64,000 nucleotides of DNA from Blastococcus sp. DSM 46786 (lineage in GTDB: Bacteria; Actinomycetota; Actinomycetes; Mycobacteriales; Geodermatophilaceae), in contig NZ_FOAO01000012.1 of the NCBI RefSeq assembly GCF_900109665.1, forward strand, positions 83,706 to 147,705. The letters are read 5' to 3'. Positions 47,945 to 57,043 of this stretch are shown piece after piece. A model generated the notes under the pieces. That model saw only the letters and a program-made list of their open reading frames with translations, was not told the DNA's origin and did not search any database. Within the stretch, counting starts at the first letter, position 1. Every line of letters begins with the position of its first letter. The translations under genes were made by a program, and so were the position numbers.

Positions 47945-48089
47945 GCACGGACAGTAGCGACCACCCGGCTCGAGATCACGGAGAGGTAACACGCGGCCGA
48001 AGCGCCCGGCGCGTCGCTCCAGTCACACGCGCACCACCGCTAACGTCTGCCCCGGCGATCTTCCCCGCCGAGAGAGGCAGACCGAGAAC

Positions 48090-48350
48090 ATGTCCCGTCA
48101 CACGCCCGCTGCGTCCCCGTCGTCCCACGCCGCCGGCCGGCACCGGCTCGGCTCCGCCTCGGGCGTGCGCTGCGCCGACATCCCGGCCGTCCGCGAGCGG
48201 ATGGAGTTCCAGCGCCCGGCCGTCGCCCACCGCAGCTCGTTGCTGCGCTGGATGTTCTCGACGCCGACCACCGGCCGGCACACCTGGAGCTTCCTCGCGG
48301 GCTCCGGCGGGCGGCCCCGCACGGCGTTCGCCATCATCCTGAGCCTGTAA
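48090..48350 (+). CDS. Small basic hypothetical protein
   Basis: An 86-residue open frame starts at ATG 48090, 20 nt after a purine-rich stretch (GAGAGAGGCAGACCGAGA). TAACGT at about 48040-48045 is a possible -10. The protein is rich in Arg, Ser and His (ASPSSHAAGRHRLGSASGVR) with a short hydrophobic end (TAFAIILSL). It has no recognised domain. The codon pattern fits coding, but confidence that it is translated is moderate. Confidence 0.45.
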   Translation: MSRHTPAASPSSHAAGRHRLGSASGVRCADIPAVRERMEFQRPAVAHRSSLLRWMFSTPTTGRHTWSFLAGSGGRPRTAFAIILSL

Positions 48351-48458
48351 GGCCCCGTCCCGCGGCTCGCCCCGAGCCTGCGAGGGGTGCGGAGGACGGG
48401 GTCCTCCTGCTCCCCCGCACCGCCGCACGCCGCGGCGACGCGCACCCGGAGTGCGACC

Positions 48459-48489
48459 GAAGGCCCGTGGACACCGTCCGCGGGCCTTC
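48459..48489. terminator. Hairpin, possible terminator of the 86-residue gene
   Basis: GAAGGCCCG at 48459-48467 pairs with CGGGCCTTC at 48481-48489, with GGAC/GTCC inside. It lies about 110 nt after the small gene, in a spacer that holds no other gene. Upstream, 48352-48402 has a REP-like arrangement: GGCCCCGTCC, then CGAGCCTGCGAG, then GGACGGGGTCC. Confidence 0.6.
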
Positions 48490-48534
48490 AGCGTGCCCGG
48501 ATCCGGTGGTGGCAGGCCTCAGGCACCTCGGAAG

Positions 48535-48576
48535 ACGACGGAGGCCCAGGACCGAACGGTCCTGGGCCTCCGTCGT
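48535..48576. terminator. Terminator of rpsA
   Basis: A 20-bp perfect stem has its left arm ACGACGGAGGCCCAGGACCG at 48535-48554 and its complement at 48557-48576, with an AA loop. It lies 27 nt past the rpsA stop. Confidence 0.9.
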
Positions 48577-48603
48577 GCGGTGCTGGTGGGTCAGACCCTC
48601 AGG

Positions 48604-50067
48604 TCACTCGCCGCCGGCCAGCTTGGCGCGGAGCGCGGCGAGCGCCTCGTCGCTGGCGAGCGTGCCACCGGTGCTGGGAACGTCCGGCGTCGCGTCGGCG
48701 CTGGAGTAGCTGCCGCCGGCCGCAGCCTCGGCGTCGGCCTCCTTGGCCGCCGCGATCTGCTTGCGGTGCGCCTCGAAGCGGGTCTGGGCCTCGGCGTACT
48801 GGCGCTCCCACGTCTCGCGGGCCTCGTCGTAGCCCTCGAGCCACTCGCCGGTCTCGGCGTCGAAGCCCTCGGGGTAGATGTAGTTGCCCTGCTCGTCGTA
48901 GGAGGCGGCCATGCCGTAGGCGGCCGGGTCGAAGGTCTCCTCGTCGCCGACGACGCCCTCGTTGGCCTGCTTGAGCGACAACGAGATCCGGCGGCGGTCC
49001 AGGTCGATGTCGATGACCTTGACCAGGATCTCGTCGCCGACCTGCACGACCTGCTCGGGGATCTCCACGTGGCGCTCGGCCAGCTCGGAGATGTGCACCA
49101 GGCCCTCGATGCCCTCGTCGACGCGCACGAACGCACCGAAGGGGACGAGCTTGGTGACCTTGCCCGGCACGACCTGACCGATCTGGTGCGTGCGGGCGAA
49201 CTGGCGCCACGGGTCCTCCTGCGTCGCCTTCAGCGACAAGGACACGCGCTCGCGGTCGAGGTCGACGTCGAGGACCTCGACGGTGACCTCCTGGCCCACC
49301 TCGACGACCTCGGACGGGTGGTCGATGTGCTTCCAGGACAGCTCGGAGACGTGCACCAGGCCGTCGACGCCGCCCAGGTCCACGAAGGCACCGAAGTTGA
49401 CGATCGAGGAGACGACGCCGCTGCGGACCTGGCCCTTGGCGAGCTTGTTGAGGAACTCGCTGCGCACCTCGGACTGGGTCTGCTCCAGCCACTGGCGGCG
49501 GGACAGCACGACGTTGTTGCGGTTCTTGTCCAGCTCGATGATCTTCGCCTCGAGCTCGCGGCCCACGTAGGGCTGCAGGTCGCGGACGCGGCGCATCTCG
49601 ACCAGCGACGCCGGGAGGAACCCGCGCAGGCCGATGTCCAGGATGAGACCACCCTTGACGACCTCGATGACGGTGCCGGTGACGACCTCGTCGGCTTCCT
49701 TCTTGGCCTCGATCGTGCCCCAGGCGCGCTCGTACTGCGCGCGCTTCTTGGAGAGGATCAGCCGCCCTTCCTTGTCCTCCTTCTGGAGGACCAGGGCTTC
49801 CACCTCGTCGCCGACCTTGACGACCTCGTTCGGGTCGACGTCGTGCTTGATGGAGAGCTCGCGCGAGGGGATGACGCCCTCGGTCTTGTAGCCGATGTCC
49901 AGCAGCACCTCGTCCCGGTCCACCTTGACGATGACGCCCTCGACGATGTCGCCATCGTTGAAGTACTTGATCGTCAGGTCGATGGCGGCGAGGAAGTCCT
50001 CGGCGGAACCGATGTCGTTGATGGCGACCTGGGGGGTGCTGGAAGGACGGACCTGAGTGGAGGTCAT
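48604..50067 (-). CDS. rpsA: 30S ribosomal protein S1
   Basis: The 487-residue protein has four S1 RNA-binding repeats, about residues 35-105, 120-190, 205-275 and 290-360 (for example [20 protein letters not shown] and [20 protein letters not shown]), then an Ala/Glu-rich tail. It has four domains where E. coli has six, as in other actinobacteria. It starts at ATG 50067 after GTCCGGAGC. The 219-nt divergent spacer holds a possible -10 (TACCAT) giving a leader of about 130 nt with a CCGCGG/CCGCGG hairpin, which might serve autoregulation. Confidence 0.96.
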   Translation of the reverse strand: MTSTQVRPSSTPQVAINDIGSAEDFLAAIDLTIKYFNDGDIVEGVIVKVDRDEVLLDIGYKTEGVIPSRELSIKHDVDPNEVVKVGDEVEALVLQKEDKEGRLILSKKRAQYERAWGTIEAKKEADEVVTGTVIEVVKGGLILDIGLRGFLPASLVEMRRVRDLQPYVGRELEAKIIELDKNRNNVVLSRRQWLEQTQSEVRSEFLNKLAKGQVRSGVVSSIVNFGAFVDLGGVDGLVHVSELSWKHIDHPSEVVEVGQEVTVEVLDVDLDRERVSLSLKATQEDPWRQFARTHQIGQVVPGKVTKLVPFGAFVRVDEGIEGLVHISELAERHVEIPEQVVQVGDEILVKVIDIDLDRRRISLSLKQANEGVVGDEETFDPAAYGMAASYDEQGNYIYPEGFDAETGEWLEGYDEARETWERQYAEAQTRFEAHRKQIAAAKEADAEAAAGGSYSSADATPDVPSTGGTLASDEALAALRAKLAGGE

Positions 50068-50286
50068 GTGGTTGGTTGCTCCGGACGGTTTATGCGTAGG
50101 GACAGGACGACCCGCGGCCGTCGGACCGCGGGGAGGTACAGCGGGGAGAACCGGCGCGGGCATTCCCGGGAGGGAAGGGCACGGCAGACCTCTGGCGCCC
50201 CTCCATGGTACGGACGCCGGGAGCCTCCGGTCCACCTGGGTGGGACCGCTCCTGCCCGGCCGGCGGCGTGTCACGATCGGCGTGTC

Positions 50287-51135
50287 ATGACCGCACCCCC
50301 TCCTCGCCCCGGCCTCCCCCTCGGCAGCGACGGCTACCCCGTCGCGGGCGGGGTCGCCCGCCGCGCGGCCGGCACCGAGGAGTCGGCTCGCGCGAACCGC
50401 CGCTGGTGGGACGCCGCGGCCCCGGCCTACCTGGCCGAGCACGGCACCGACCTCGGCGATGTCGACTTCCTGTGGTGCCCCGAGGGCCTCCGCGAGGCCG
50501 ACGCCCACCTGCTCGGCGATGTCGCCGGCCGGCGGGTGCTGGAGATCGGCTGCGGCTCGGCGCCCTGCGCCCGCTGGTTGCGGGCCGCCGGGGCCGACGT
50601 CGTGGCCCTCGACCTCTCCGGCGGCATGCTCGCCCGCGCCGCCGGGCTCAACCGGACGACGGGGATCGCCGTCCCGCTGCTCCAGGCCGACGCCGGTGCG
50701 CTGCCCCTGGCCGACGCCGGCCTGGACGCCGTCTGCTCGGCGTTCGGCGGGCTGCCCTTCGTGGCCGACGTGGGGGCCGCGCTGCGGGAGGTCGCACGGG
50801 TGCTGCGTCCCGGCGGGCGCTTCGTGGCGTCGGTCAACCACCCGATGCGCTGGCCGTTCCCCGACTCCCCCGACCCCGCGGACCTGCGGATCGCCTCCTC
50901 CTACTTCGACCGGACGCCCTACGTGGAGACCGACGACGCGGGCCGCGCCGTGTACGTGGAGCACCACCGCACGGTCGGCGACTGGGTGCGCGCCGTGGTC
51001 GGGGCCGGCCTCGTGCTCGAGGACCTCGTGGAACCGGAATGGACGCCCGGGCGCACGGAGAACTGGGGCCAGTGGTCGCCCGAGCGCGGCGCGCTGGTCC
51101 CGGGCACGCTGATCCTGGTCGCCACCCGACCCTGA
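50287..51135 (+). CDS. Class I SAM-dependent methyltransferase
   Basis: The 282-residue protein has a methyltransferase-11-type core. Motif I is [17 protein letters not shown], motif II/III regions are [19 protein letters not shown] and [20 protein letters not shown], and the post motif is [18 protein letters not shown]. The substrate is unknown. It is divergent from rpsA and lies at the usual actinobacterial position between rpsA and polA. ATG 50287 lacks a clear Shine-Dalgarno. Confidence 0.9.
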   Translation: MTAPPPRPGLPLGSDGYPVAGGVARRAAGTEESARANRRWWDAAAPAYLAEHGTDLGDVDFLWCPEGLREADAHLLGDVAGRRVLEIGCGSAPCARWLRAAGADVVALDLSGGMLARAAGLNRTTGIAVPLLQADAGALPLADAGLDAVCSAFGGLPFVADVGAALREVARVLRPGGRFVASVNHPMRWPFPDSPDPADLRIASSYFDRTPYVETDDAGRAVYVEHHRTVGDWVRAVVGAGLVLEDLVEPEWTPGRTENWGQWSPERGALVPGTLILVATRP

Positions 51136-51150
51136 ACCTCTGGTCGAGGC

Positions 51151-52218
51151 TCAGCCTCCGGCGATGGGCCGGGACCCGTGCCGCACCCACAGCTCGTGGC
51201 CGGCGGCCGAGATCGCCGCGGCGAGCGGCACGAACAGCAGCGCCCCGGCGATCCCCCACAGCACGCCGCCGACGGTGACCGCGATCAGCACCGTCACGGC
51301 GTTGAGGGGCAGCCGGTTGCGCATGACGTACGGCTCCACGAACGAGTTGCCCAGCTGCTGCACGACCACCACCAGCCCCAGGACCAGGGCGGCCGTGACG
51401 AGCCCGCCGGACGCGTAGGCGACCACCACCGCGACGAGCCCCGCGACGAACGCACCGATCGTGGGGATGTAGGACGCCAGGAACTGCAGCGCCGCGAGGG
51501 TCAGCGCCAGCGGGACGCCGAGCAGGAGCAGACCGACGCCGATGCCCACGGCGTCGAACACCGCCACGATCGTCAGGCCGCGGACGTAGCCGCCGACGGT
51601 CGTCCAGGCCGCGCGGCCGGCGGCGTCGACGTCCTCGCGCACCCGGCCGCCGAACTTCCCCAGCAGCCAGCGCCAGATACCCGGCCCGCCGTGCAGGAAG
51701 AGGTAGGCGAGCGCCACGACGAGGAACGCGGCGATCACGACCTCGACCACCGTCCGCGCCGGGCCGAGCAGGTCACCGGCGCTGGTCCCGCCGCCGGAGC
51801 CTCCTCCGCCGCCCCCGGACGAGCCGAAGCTCGGCAGCTCGACGCCGAAGCGCTGCGACAGGTCGGAGGAGACCTGCTGGAACTGCTCCCGCAACCGGGG
51901 CAGCTGGCCGGCGATGCGCGCACCCAGGGCCAGGAGCCCGCCGCCGAGGACGCCGACCAGGAGCAGCACCGCCCCGCCCGCAGCCAGCCAGCGGGGCGCC
52001 CCGCGGCCGTGCGCCCACTCCACGAGCGGCGCCAGGATGCCCGCGACGAGCAGCGCGATCAGGACGGCCACCAGCGGCAGAGTCACCTTGACCGCGAAGC
52101 CGGCGAGCAGCCAGAGCAGGACCGCGAGGACGAGCAGCCGGCCGCCCACGGCCGACGACCGCGCCAGCCAGGCGGGGACCGGTGGACCGTTCGGACCGGA
52201 GGGTGCAGGGGAGCCCAT
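51151..52218 (-). CDS. AI-2E-family transporter (UPF0118)
   Basis: The product has about 355 residues and around eight membrane segments. The family pattern is visible: LLAGFAVKVTLPLVAVLIAL at the start, a central soluble region with a Gly/Ser stretch, and then LGVPLALTLAALQFLASYIP, TIGAFVAGLVAVVVAYASGG and VEPYVMRNRLPLNAVTVLIA. Members export diverse small molecules or Na+. The ATG at 52218 gives a short cytoplasmic N-terminus. The frame is open further to 52284. It is read in the same direction as polA and lies 105 nt downstream. Confidence 0.88.
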   Translation of the reverse strand: MGSPAPSGPNGPPVPAWLARSSAVGGRLLVLAVLLWLLAGFAVKVTLPLVAVLIALLVAGILAPLVEWAHGRGAPRWLAAGGAVLLLVGVLGGGLLALGARIAGQLPRLREQFQQVSSDLSQRFGVELPSFGSSGGGGGGSGGGTSAGDLLGPARTVVEVVIAAFLVVALAYLFLHGGPGIWRWLLGKFGGRVREDVDAAGRAAWTTVGGYVRGLTIVAVFDAVGIGVGLLLLGVPLALTLAALQFLASYIPTIGAFVAGLVAVVVAYASGGLVTAALVLGLVVVVQQLGNSFVEPYVMRNRLPLNAVTVLIAVTVGGVLWGIAGALLFVPLAAAISAAGHELWVRHGSRPIAGG

Positions 52219-52323
52219 GGACCCGGTGTGGACCGGGGAGCGGCCTATGACACATCCACCGGGTCCACCGGCCCGGATCGACAACAGCCTGTAACGCGAG
52301 GCGCGCTGGCCGGGGCGCCGCCG

Positions 52324-55062
52324 TCAGTGGGCCGCGGCGTCCCAGCTCGACCCGACGCCCACCGAGACCTCCAGCGGCACCGACAGCTGCGCGGCGCCCG
52401 CCATCTCGCGACGGACGAGCTCCTCCAAGGCGTCCTTCTCCCCCGGCGCGACCTCGAGCACCAGCTCGTCGTGGACCTGCAGCAGCATCCGCGACGCCAG
52501 CCCTTCGGCCGCGATGGCCTGCTCCACGTTGAGCATCGCCACCTTGATGACGTCGGCGGCCGAGCCCTGGATGGGGGCGTTGAGCGCCATGCGCTCGGCC
52601 ATCTGCCGCCGCTGCCCGTTGTCGCTGGTCAGGTCGGGGAGGAAGCGCCGCCGGCCCAGGGTGGTCTCGGTGTAGCCGGTCTGCCGGGCGTCGTCCACGA
52701 CGCCGTCGAGGTAGTCGCGGATGCCGCCGAAGCGCTCGAAGTAGGCGTGCATCTGCTCGCGCGCCTCCTCGACGGAGATGCGCAGCTGCCCGGACAGCCC
52801 GTAGGCGGAGAGCCCGTAGGCCAGCCCGTAGCTCATCGCCTTGATCCGGCGGCGCATCTCCGGGTCGACCTCCTCGATCGGGATGTCGAAGGCTCGCGAG
52901 GCGACGAAGGAGTGCAGGTCCTCCCCCGACGTGAACGCCTCGATGAGCCCCTCATCGCCCGAGAGGTGCGCCATGATCCGCATCTCGATCTGGCTGTAGT
53001 CGGCCGTCATCAGCGACTCGTAGCCCTGGCCCACGACGAACGCCTGCCGGATCCGCCGCCCCTCGGCGGTGCGGATCGGGATGTTCTGCAGGTTGGGGTC
53101 GGTCGAGGAGAGCCGGCCGGTCGCCGCGATCGTCTGCTGGAAGGTGGTGTGGATGCGCCCGGCGTCGTCGACCATCGGGATCAGCCCGTCGATGACCGTC
53201 CGCAGCCGGGTGACGTCGCGGTGGCGCATCAGGTGCTCGAGGAACGGGTGCCCGGTCTGCGCGAGCAGGTTGGTCAGCGCATCGGCGTCGGTGGTGTAGC
53301 CGGTCTTGTTCTTCTTCGTCTTGGGCAGCCCCAGCTCGTCGAAGAGCACGATCTGCAACTGCTTGGGCGAGCCCAGGTTCACCTCGCGGCCGATGACGGC
53401 GTAGCACTCGGCCGCCGCGGCGGCGACCCCCTCGGCGAACTCGCGCTGCAGGTCGTGCAGGAAGTCGAGGTCAGCGGCGATGCCCCGGTGCTCCATGCGG
53501 CCCAGCACGAACGTCAGGGGCAGCTCGATCTCGCCGAGCAGGTGACCGCCGCCCCGCTGGCCGAGCACCTGCTCGAGGGCGTCGGAGAGGTCGTTGACCG
53601 CCACCGCCTTGAGGACGTCGGCCTTCGCGGCCTCGGCGGCGACGTCGTCCTCGCTCGGCCCCAGGCCGTCGAGGGTCAGCTGCCCCTCGGGCTCGGCGGC
53701 GTCCTTGAGCTCGCGGCGCAGGTAGCGGACCGCCAGGTCGCCGAGGTCGAAGGAGCGCTGCCCCGGCAGCGCGAGGTAGGCGGCCAGCGCGGTGTCGCTG
53801 ACCACCCCGGCGAGGTCCCAGCCGCGGGCCCAGATGGCCAGCAGCGGGCCCTTGACCTCGTGCACCACCTTCGGCCGGTCGGCGTCGGCCAGCCAGGTGG
53901 CCAGCGCCTGCTCGTCGGCGACGTCGAGCGCGGGGCCGAGGTCGACGAAGGCCGTGTGGTCGTCGGCGGCGGCGAGCGCGAGACCGGTGAGCTCCCCGGC
54001 GCCCCGGCCCCAGCTGCCCCGGAAGATCACGCCGGTGCGGCCGGTGCGCGCGTGCGCGTCCAGCCAGGCGCCGAGCTCGCCGGGCGCAACCTCGTCGACG
54101 GTGACCTCGAAGCCGCCCTCCACCTCCGGCTCGGCGCTGGTGAGGGTGGCGAAGAGCCGGTCCCGCAGCACCCGGAACTGCAGGTTGTCGAAGAGCGTGT
54201 GCACCTCGTTGCGGTCCCACGGCTGGACGGCGAGGTCAACGGGCCCCACCTCCAGGGGCACCTGCCGGTCGAGCTCGGTGAGCCGCCGGTTCTGGAGCAC
54301 CGACGAGAGGTGCTCGCGCAGCTTCTCCCCGACCTTGCCCTTGACCGTGTCCACCTGGTCGACCAGCGCGTCCAGCGACCCGTACTCCCGGACCCACTTG
54401 GCGGCGGTCTTCTCCCCCACGCTCGGGATGCTGGGCAGGTTGTCGCTCGGGTCGCCCCGCAGCGCCGCGAAGTCGGGGTACTGCGCGGGCGACAGGCCGT
54501 ACTTGGTCTCGACCTCCCCCGGCGTGAAGCGCGTCATGTCCGAGACGCCCTTGCGCGGGTAGAGGACGGTGACGTGCTCGTTGACGAGCTGGAGGGCGTC
54601 GCGGTCGCCGGTCGCGATCAGCACGTCCATGCCCTGCTCGACGGCCTGCACGGCGAGCGTGGCGATGACGTCGTCGGCCTCGTAGCCCTCGGCGGTGATC
54701 ACCGGGATGCGCAGTGCGCCGAGCACCTCCTGCACCAGGCTGACCTGCCCGCGGAAGTCGGTCGGGCTCTCGGCGCGGTTGGCCTTGTACTCGGCGTAGA
54801 TCTCGCTGCGGAAGGTCTTGCGCCCGACGTCGAAGGCGACGGCGAGGTGCGTGGGCTGCTCGTCGCGCAGGATGTTGATCAGCATCGACGTGAAGCCGTA
54901 GACGGCGTTCGTCGGCTGCCCCGTCGTGGTCGAGAAGTTCTCCACCGGCAGCGCGAAGAACGCGCGGTAGGCCAGCGAGTGCCCGTCGAGGAGCAGCAGC
55001 CGCGGGCGCGTGCCCTGGCTCGAGGGGACGGCGGGTGCGGAGGTGGAGACCGGAGCGGACAT
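52324..55062 (-). CDS. polA: DNA polymerase I
   Basis: The 912-residue enzyme fills gaps and removes primers. The 5'-3' exonuclease domain occupies about 20-300 (LLLLDGHSLAYRAFFAL, VLIATGDRDALQLV, LRGDPSDNLPSIPSVGEKTA). The central 3'-5' exonuclease-like domain, about 330-520, lacks the clear DxE metal site and is probably inactive, as in mycobacteria. The polymerase domain has motif A TADYSQIEMRIMAHL, motif B RRRIKAMSYGLAYGLS and motif C LLQVHDELVLEV. TACGAT lies 8 nt before the ATG, so the mRNA is probably leaderless. Confidence 0.97.
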   Translation of the reverse strand: MSAPVSTSAPAVPSSQGTRPRLLLLDGHSLAYRAFFALPVENFSTTTGQPTNAVYGFTSMLINILRDEQPTHLAVAFDVGRKTFRSEIYAEYKANRAESPTDFRGQVSLVQEVLGALRIPVITAEGYEADDVIATLAVQAVEQGMDVLIATGDRDALQLVNEHVTVLYPRKGVSDMTRFTPGEVETKYGLSPAQYPDFAALRGDPSDNLPSIPSVGEKTAAKWVREYGSLDALVDQVDTVKGKVGEKLREHLSSVLQNRRLTELDRQVPLEVGPVDLAVQPWDRNEVHTLFDNLQFRVLRDRLFATLTSAEPEVEGGFEVTVDEVAPGELGAWLDAHARTGRTGVIFRGSWGRGAGELTGLALAAADDHTAFVDLGPALDVADEQALATWLADADRPKVVHEVKGPLLAIWARGWDLAGVVSDTALAAYLALPGQRSFDLGDLAVRYLRRELKDAAEPEGQLTLDGLGPSEDDVAAEAAKADVLKAVAVNDLSDALEQVLGQRGGGHLLGEIELPLTFVLGRMEHRGIAADLDFLHDLQREFAEGVAAAAAECYAVIGREVNLGSPKQLQIVLFDELGLPKTKKNKTGYTTDADALTNLLAQTGHPFLEHLMRHRDVTRLRTVIDGLIPMVDDAGRIHTTFQQTIAATGRLSSTDPNLQNIPIRTAEGRRIRQAFVVGQGYESLMTADYSQIEMRIMAHLSGDEGLIEAFTSGEDLHSFVASRAFDIPIEEVDPEMRRRIKAMSYGLAYGLSAYGLSGQLRISVEEAREQMHAYFERFGGIRDYLDGVVDDARQTGYTETTLGRRRFLPDLTSDNGQRRQMAERMALNAPIQGSAADVIKVAMLNVEQAIAAEGLASRMLLQVHDELVLEVAPGEKDALEELVRREMAGAAQLSVPLEVSVGVGSSWDAAAH

Positions 55063-55128
55063 CGCCGCCGATCGTAGGGCCAGCCACCGACACCGGGGAC
55101 GCGCCGGACCGGTCGTTACGGTGCCGGG
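55063..55128. promoter_or_regulatory. Divergent leaderless promoters of polA and the thioesterase gene
   Basis: Minus-strand TACGAT (55076-55071) lies 8 nt from the polA ATG. Plus-strand TACGGT (55117-55122) lies 6 nt from the thioesterase GTG. No Shine-Dalgarno is seen for either. Confidence 0.6.
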
Positions 55129-55545
55129 GTGAGCACCCCTCCCCCGGGCTGGCTGCCCGACGGCATCAGCAGCCCCCTCGACGACAAGCTCGGCGTGCGG
55201 ATCACCGACTGGAACCCCGACCGGCTGGTGGCGACGATGCCGGTCGCGGGCAACGAGCAGCCCTTCGGCCTGCTGCACGGCGGGGCCACCTGCACGCTCG
55301 CCGAGACGATCGGGTCGATGGCCGCAGCCGTGGCCGCCGGACCGGACAAGCAGGTCGTCGGCATCGAGCTCAACGTGAGCTACCTGCGCGCCGCGACCGC
55401 CGGCACGGTCACCGCCGTCTGCACACCGGTGCGCCGGGGCCGCACGCTGTCGACGTTCGTCATCGAGATCAGCGACGACCGGGGCCGGCAGACCGCCACC
55501 GCCAGGCTCACCTGCATGACGCTGAAGGCGCCGCGCGACCTCTGA
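55129..55545 (+). CDS. PaaI-family hotdog-fold thioesterase
   Basis: The 138-residue hotdog thioesterase has the PaaI signature VAGNEQPFGLLHGGATCTLA followed by ETIGSMAAAVAAG, then VGIELNVSYLRAATAGTVTA. The HGG and E residues for thioester hydrolysis are present. The substrate is likely an acyl- or aryl-CoA. It is divergent from polA and probably leaderless. Confidence 0.9.
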   Translation: MSTPPPGWLPDGISSPLDDKLGVRITDWNPDRLVATMPVAGNEQPFGLLHGGATCTLAETIGSMAAAVAAGPDKQVVGIELNVSYLRAATAGTVTAVCTPVRRGRTLSTFVIEISDDRGRQTATARLTCMTLKAPRDL

Positions 55546-55675
55546 GCCGGCGTCCTGCTCCACCACGAACGGGTGCCCGGCGTGTCGCGGAAAGGTCACA
55601 GGTCGGTGCGCGATGGGGGGCAGATCACACAACTGCGTTAGGTTCCCTCCTCAACGAAACCGCCGAGGAGGTCGA

Positions 55676-57040
55676 GTGACGCACCCGACGGACCGTGTCC
55701 GCCGGCACGGTCGACGAAGCAGTACCGCGAGAGCGGGGGCTCGGATACCGGCCGGTGGACCACCGCACCCAGGTCTCACCGCTGTACGCCTGGTGCTGGT
55801 CGGCCTGTTCGTCGCCGGGCTCACCGCCCTGGTGCCGGGCGCCGCCCACGCCGCCGAGGATGCCGGTGAACGGATCTTCGGCACCCTGCAGACCAGCGTG
55901 AGCGGGCCGATCGAAGGCATCTCCGTCGAGGTCGCCGAGATGTCCGGCGCCGAGGTCGACACGGTGGAGACCGACGAGCAGGGCCGCTGGTCGGTCGACC
56001 TGCCCGGCCCCGGCCAGTACACGGTCACGGTCGACGCGGGCGATCTCCCCGAAGGCGTCACCCTCAACGGCGAGCCGAGCCGGACCGTCACCGTGGACGA
56101 GGGCCGGCAGCAGGGCGTCATCATCGGGCTCAACGACGGGAGCCGGAACTCCGGCGGCGGTTCCATCCGCTGGGTGGAGCTGCTGGTCTCGGGGCTCCGA
56201 TTCGGCCTGCTGATCGCCATGGCCGCCATCGGCCTCTCGCTGATCTTCGGCACCACCGGCCTGGTCAACTTCGCCCACGGAGAACTGGTGACCATCGGGG
56301 CGATCGCCGCATGGTTCATCAACGTGGGGGCCGGCGTACCGCTGATCCCCGCGGCCATCCTCGCGATGGTCGTCGGCGCGGGCATCGGTGCGCTCAACGA
56401 GGTCGCCCTGTGGCGACCGCTGCGCCGGCGGGGCACCGGCCTGGTGGCCGCGCTCGTCATCTCGATCGGCCTGTCCCTCCTGCTCCGCTACCTGTACCAG
56501 GTCTTCTACGGCGGGCGGTCCAACGCCTTCGCCGACTACCGCGGCCAGCGCAGTGTCGACTACGGCGCGTTCTCGATGACCAACAAGGACCTCACGTCGA
56601 TGGTCGTGGCGCTGGTGGTCCTCGTCCTCGTCGCCCTGATGCTGCAGCGGACCACGATGGGCAAGGCCATGCGGGCCGTCTCCGACAACCGCGACCTCGC
56701 CGCCTCCTCGGGCATCGACGTCAACCGGGTGATCCTGGTCGTCTGGATGGTCGGTGGCGCACTCGCCGCGCTGGGCGGCGTCCTCCTGGGCCTCTCGGAC
56801 GAGGTCCAGTGGGACATGGGCTTCCGGCTGCTGCTGCTCATGTTCGCCGGCGTCACGCTCGGCGGTCTCGGTACCGCCTACGGCGCCCTCATCGGCAGCA
56901 TCGTCGTCGGCGTCTTCGTCCAGATGTCGACGCTGGTGATCCCCAACGACATGAAGTACGTCGGTGGGCTCCTCCTCCTCATCGTCATCCTCATCGTGCG
57001 GCCGCAGGGCATCCTCGGCAGCCGGGCCCGGATTGGTTGA
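55676..57040 (+). CDS. livH: Branched-chain amino acid-type ABC permease LivH with an N-terminal beta-sandwich domain
   Basis: The 454-residue protein starts at a GTG preceded by GAGGAGG. Residues 1-60 are a signal-like segment (AVRLVLVGLFVAGLTALVPG, then AAHAAED). Residues 66-152 look like a carboxypeptidase-regulatory/CnaB-type beta domain (ISVEVAEMSGAEVDTVETDE, then GRWSVDLPGPGQYTVTVDAG). From about 165 it is a standard LivH permease: ELLVSGLRFGLLIAMAAIGL, SLIFGTTGLVNFAHGE, MRAVSDNRDLAASSGIDVNR. The extra domain should lie outside the membrane where the binding protein docks. It is first gene of livHMGF. TAGGTT at about 55639-55644 is a possible -10. Confidence 0.9.
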   Translation: MTHPTDRVRRHGRRSSTARAGARIPAGGPPHPGLTAVRLVLVGLFVAGLTALVPGAAHAAEDAGERIFGTLQTSVSGPIEGISVEVAEMSGAEVDTVETDEQGRWSVDLPGPGQYTVTVDAGDLPEGVTLNGEPSRTVTVDEGRQQGVIIGLNDGSRNSGGGSIRWVELLVSGLRFGLLIAMAAIGLSLIFGTTGLVNFAHGELVTIGAIAAWFINVGAGVPLIPAAILAMVVGAGIGALNEVALWRPLRRRGTGLVAALVISIGLSLLLRYLYQVFYGGRSNAFADYRGQRSVDYGAFSMTNKDLTSMVVALVVLVLVALMLQRTTMGKAMRAVSDNRDLAASSGIDVNRVILVVWMVGGALAALGGVLLGLSDEVQWDMGFRLLLLMFAGVTLGGLGTAYGALIGSIVVGVFVQMSTLVIPNDMKYVGGLLLLIVILIVRPQGILGSRARIG

Positions 57041-57043
57041 GCC

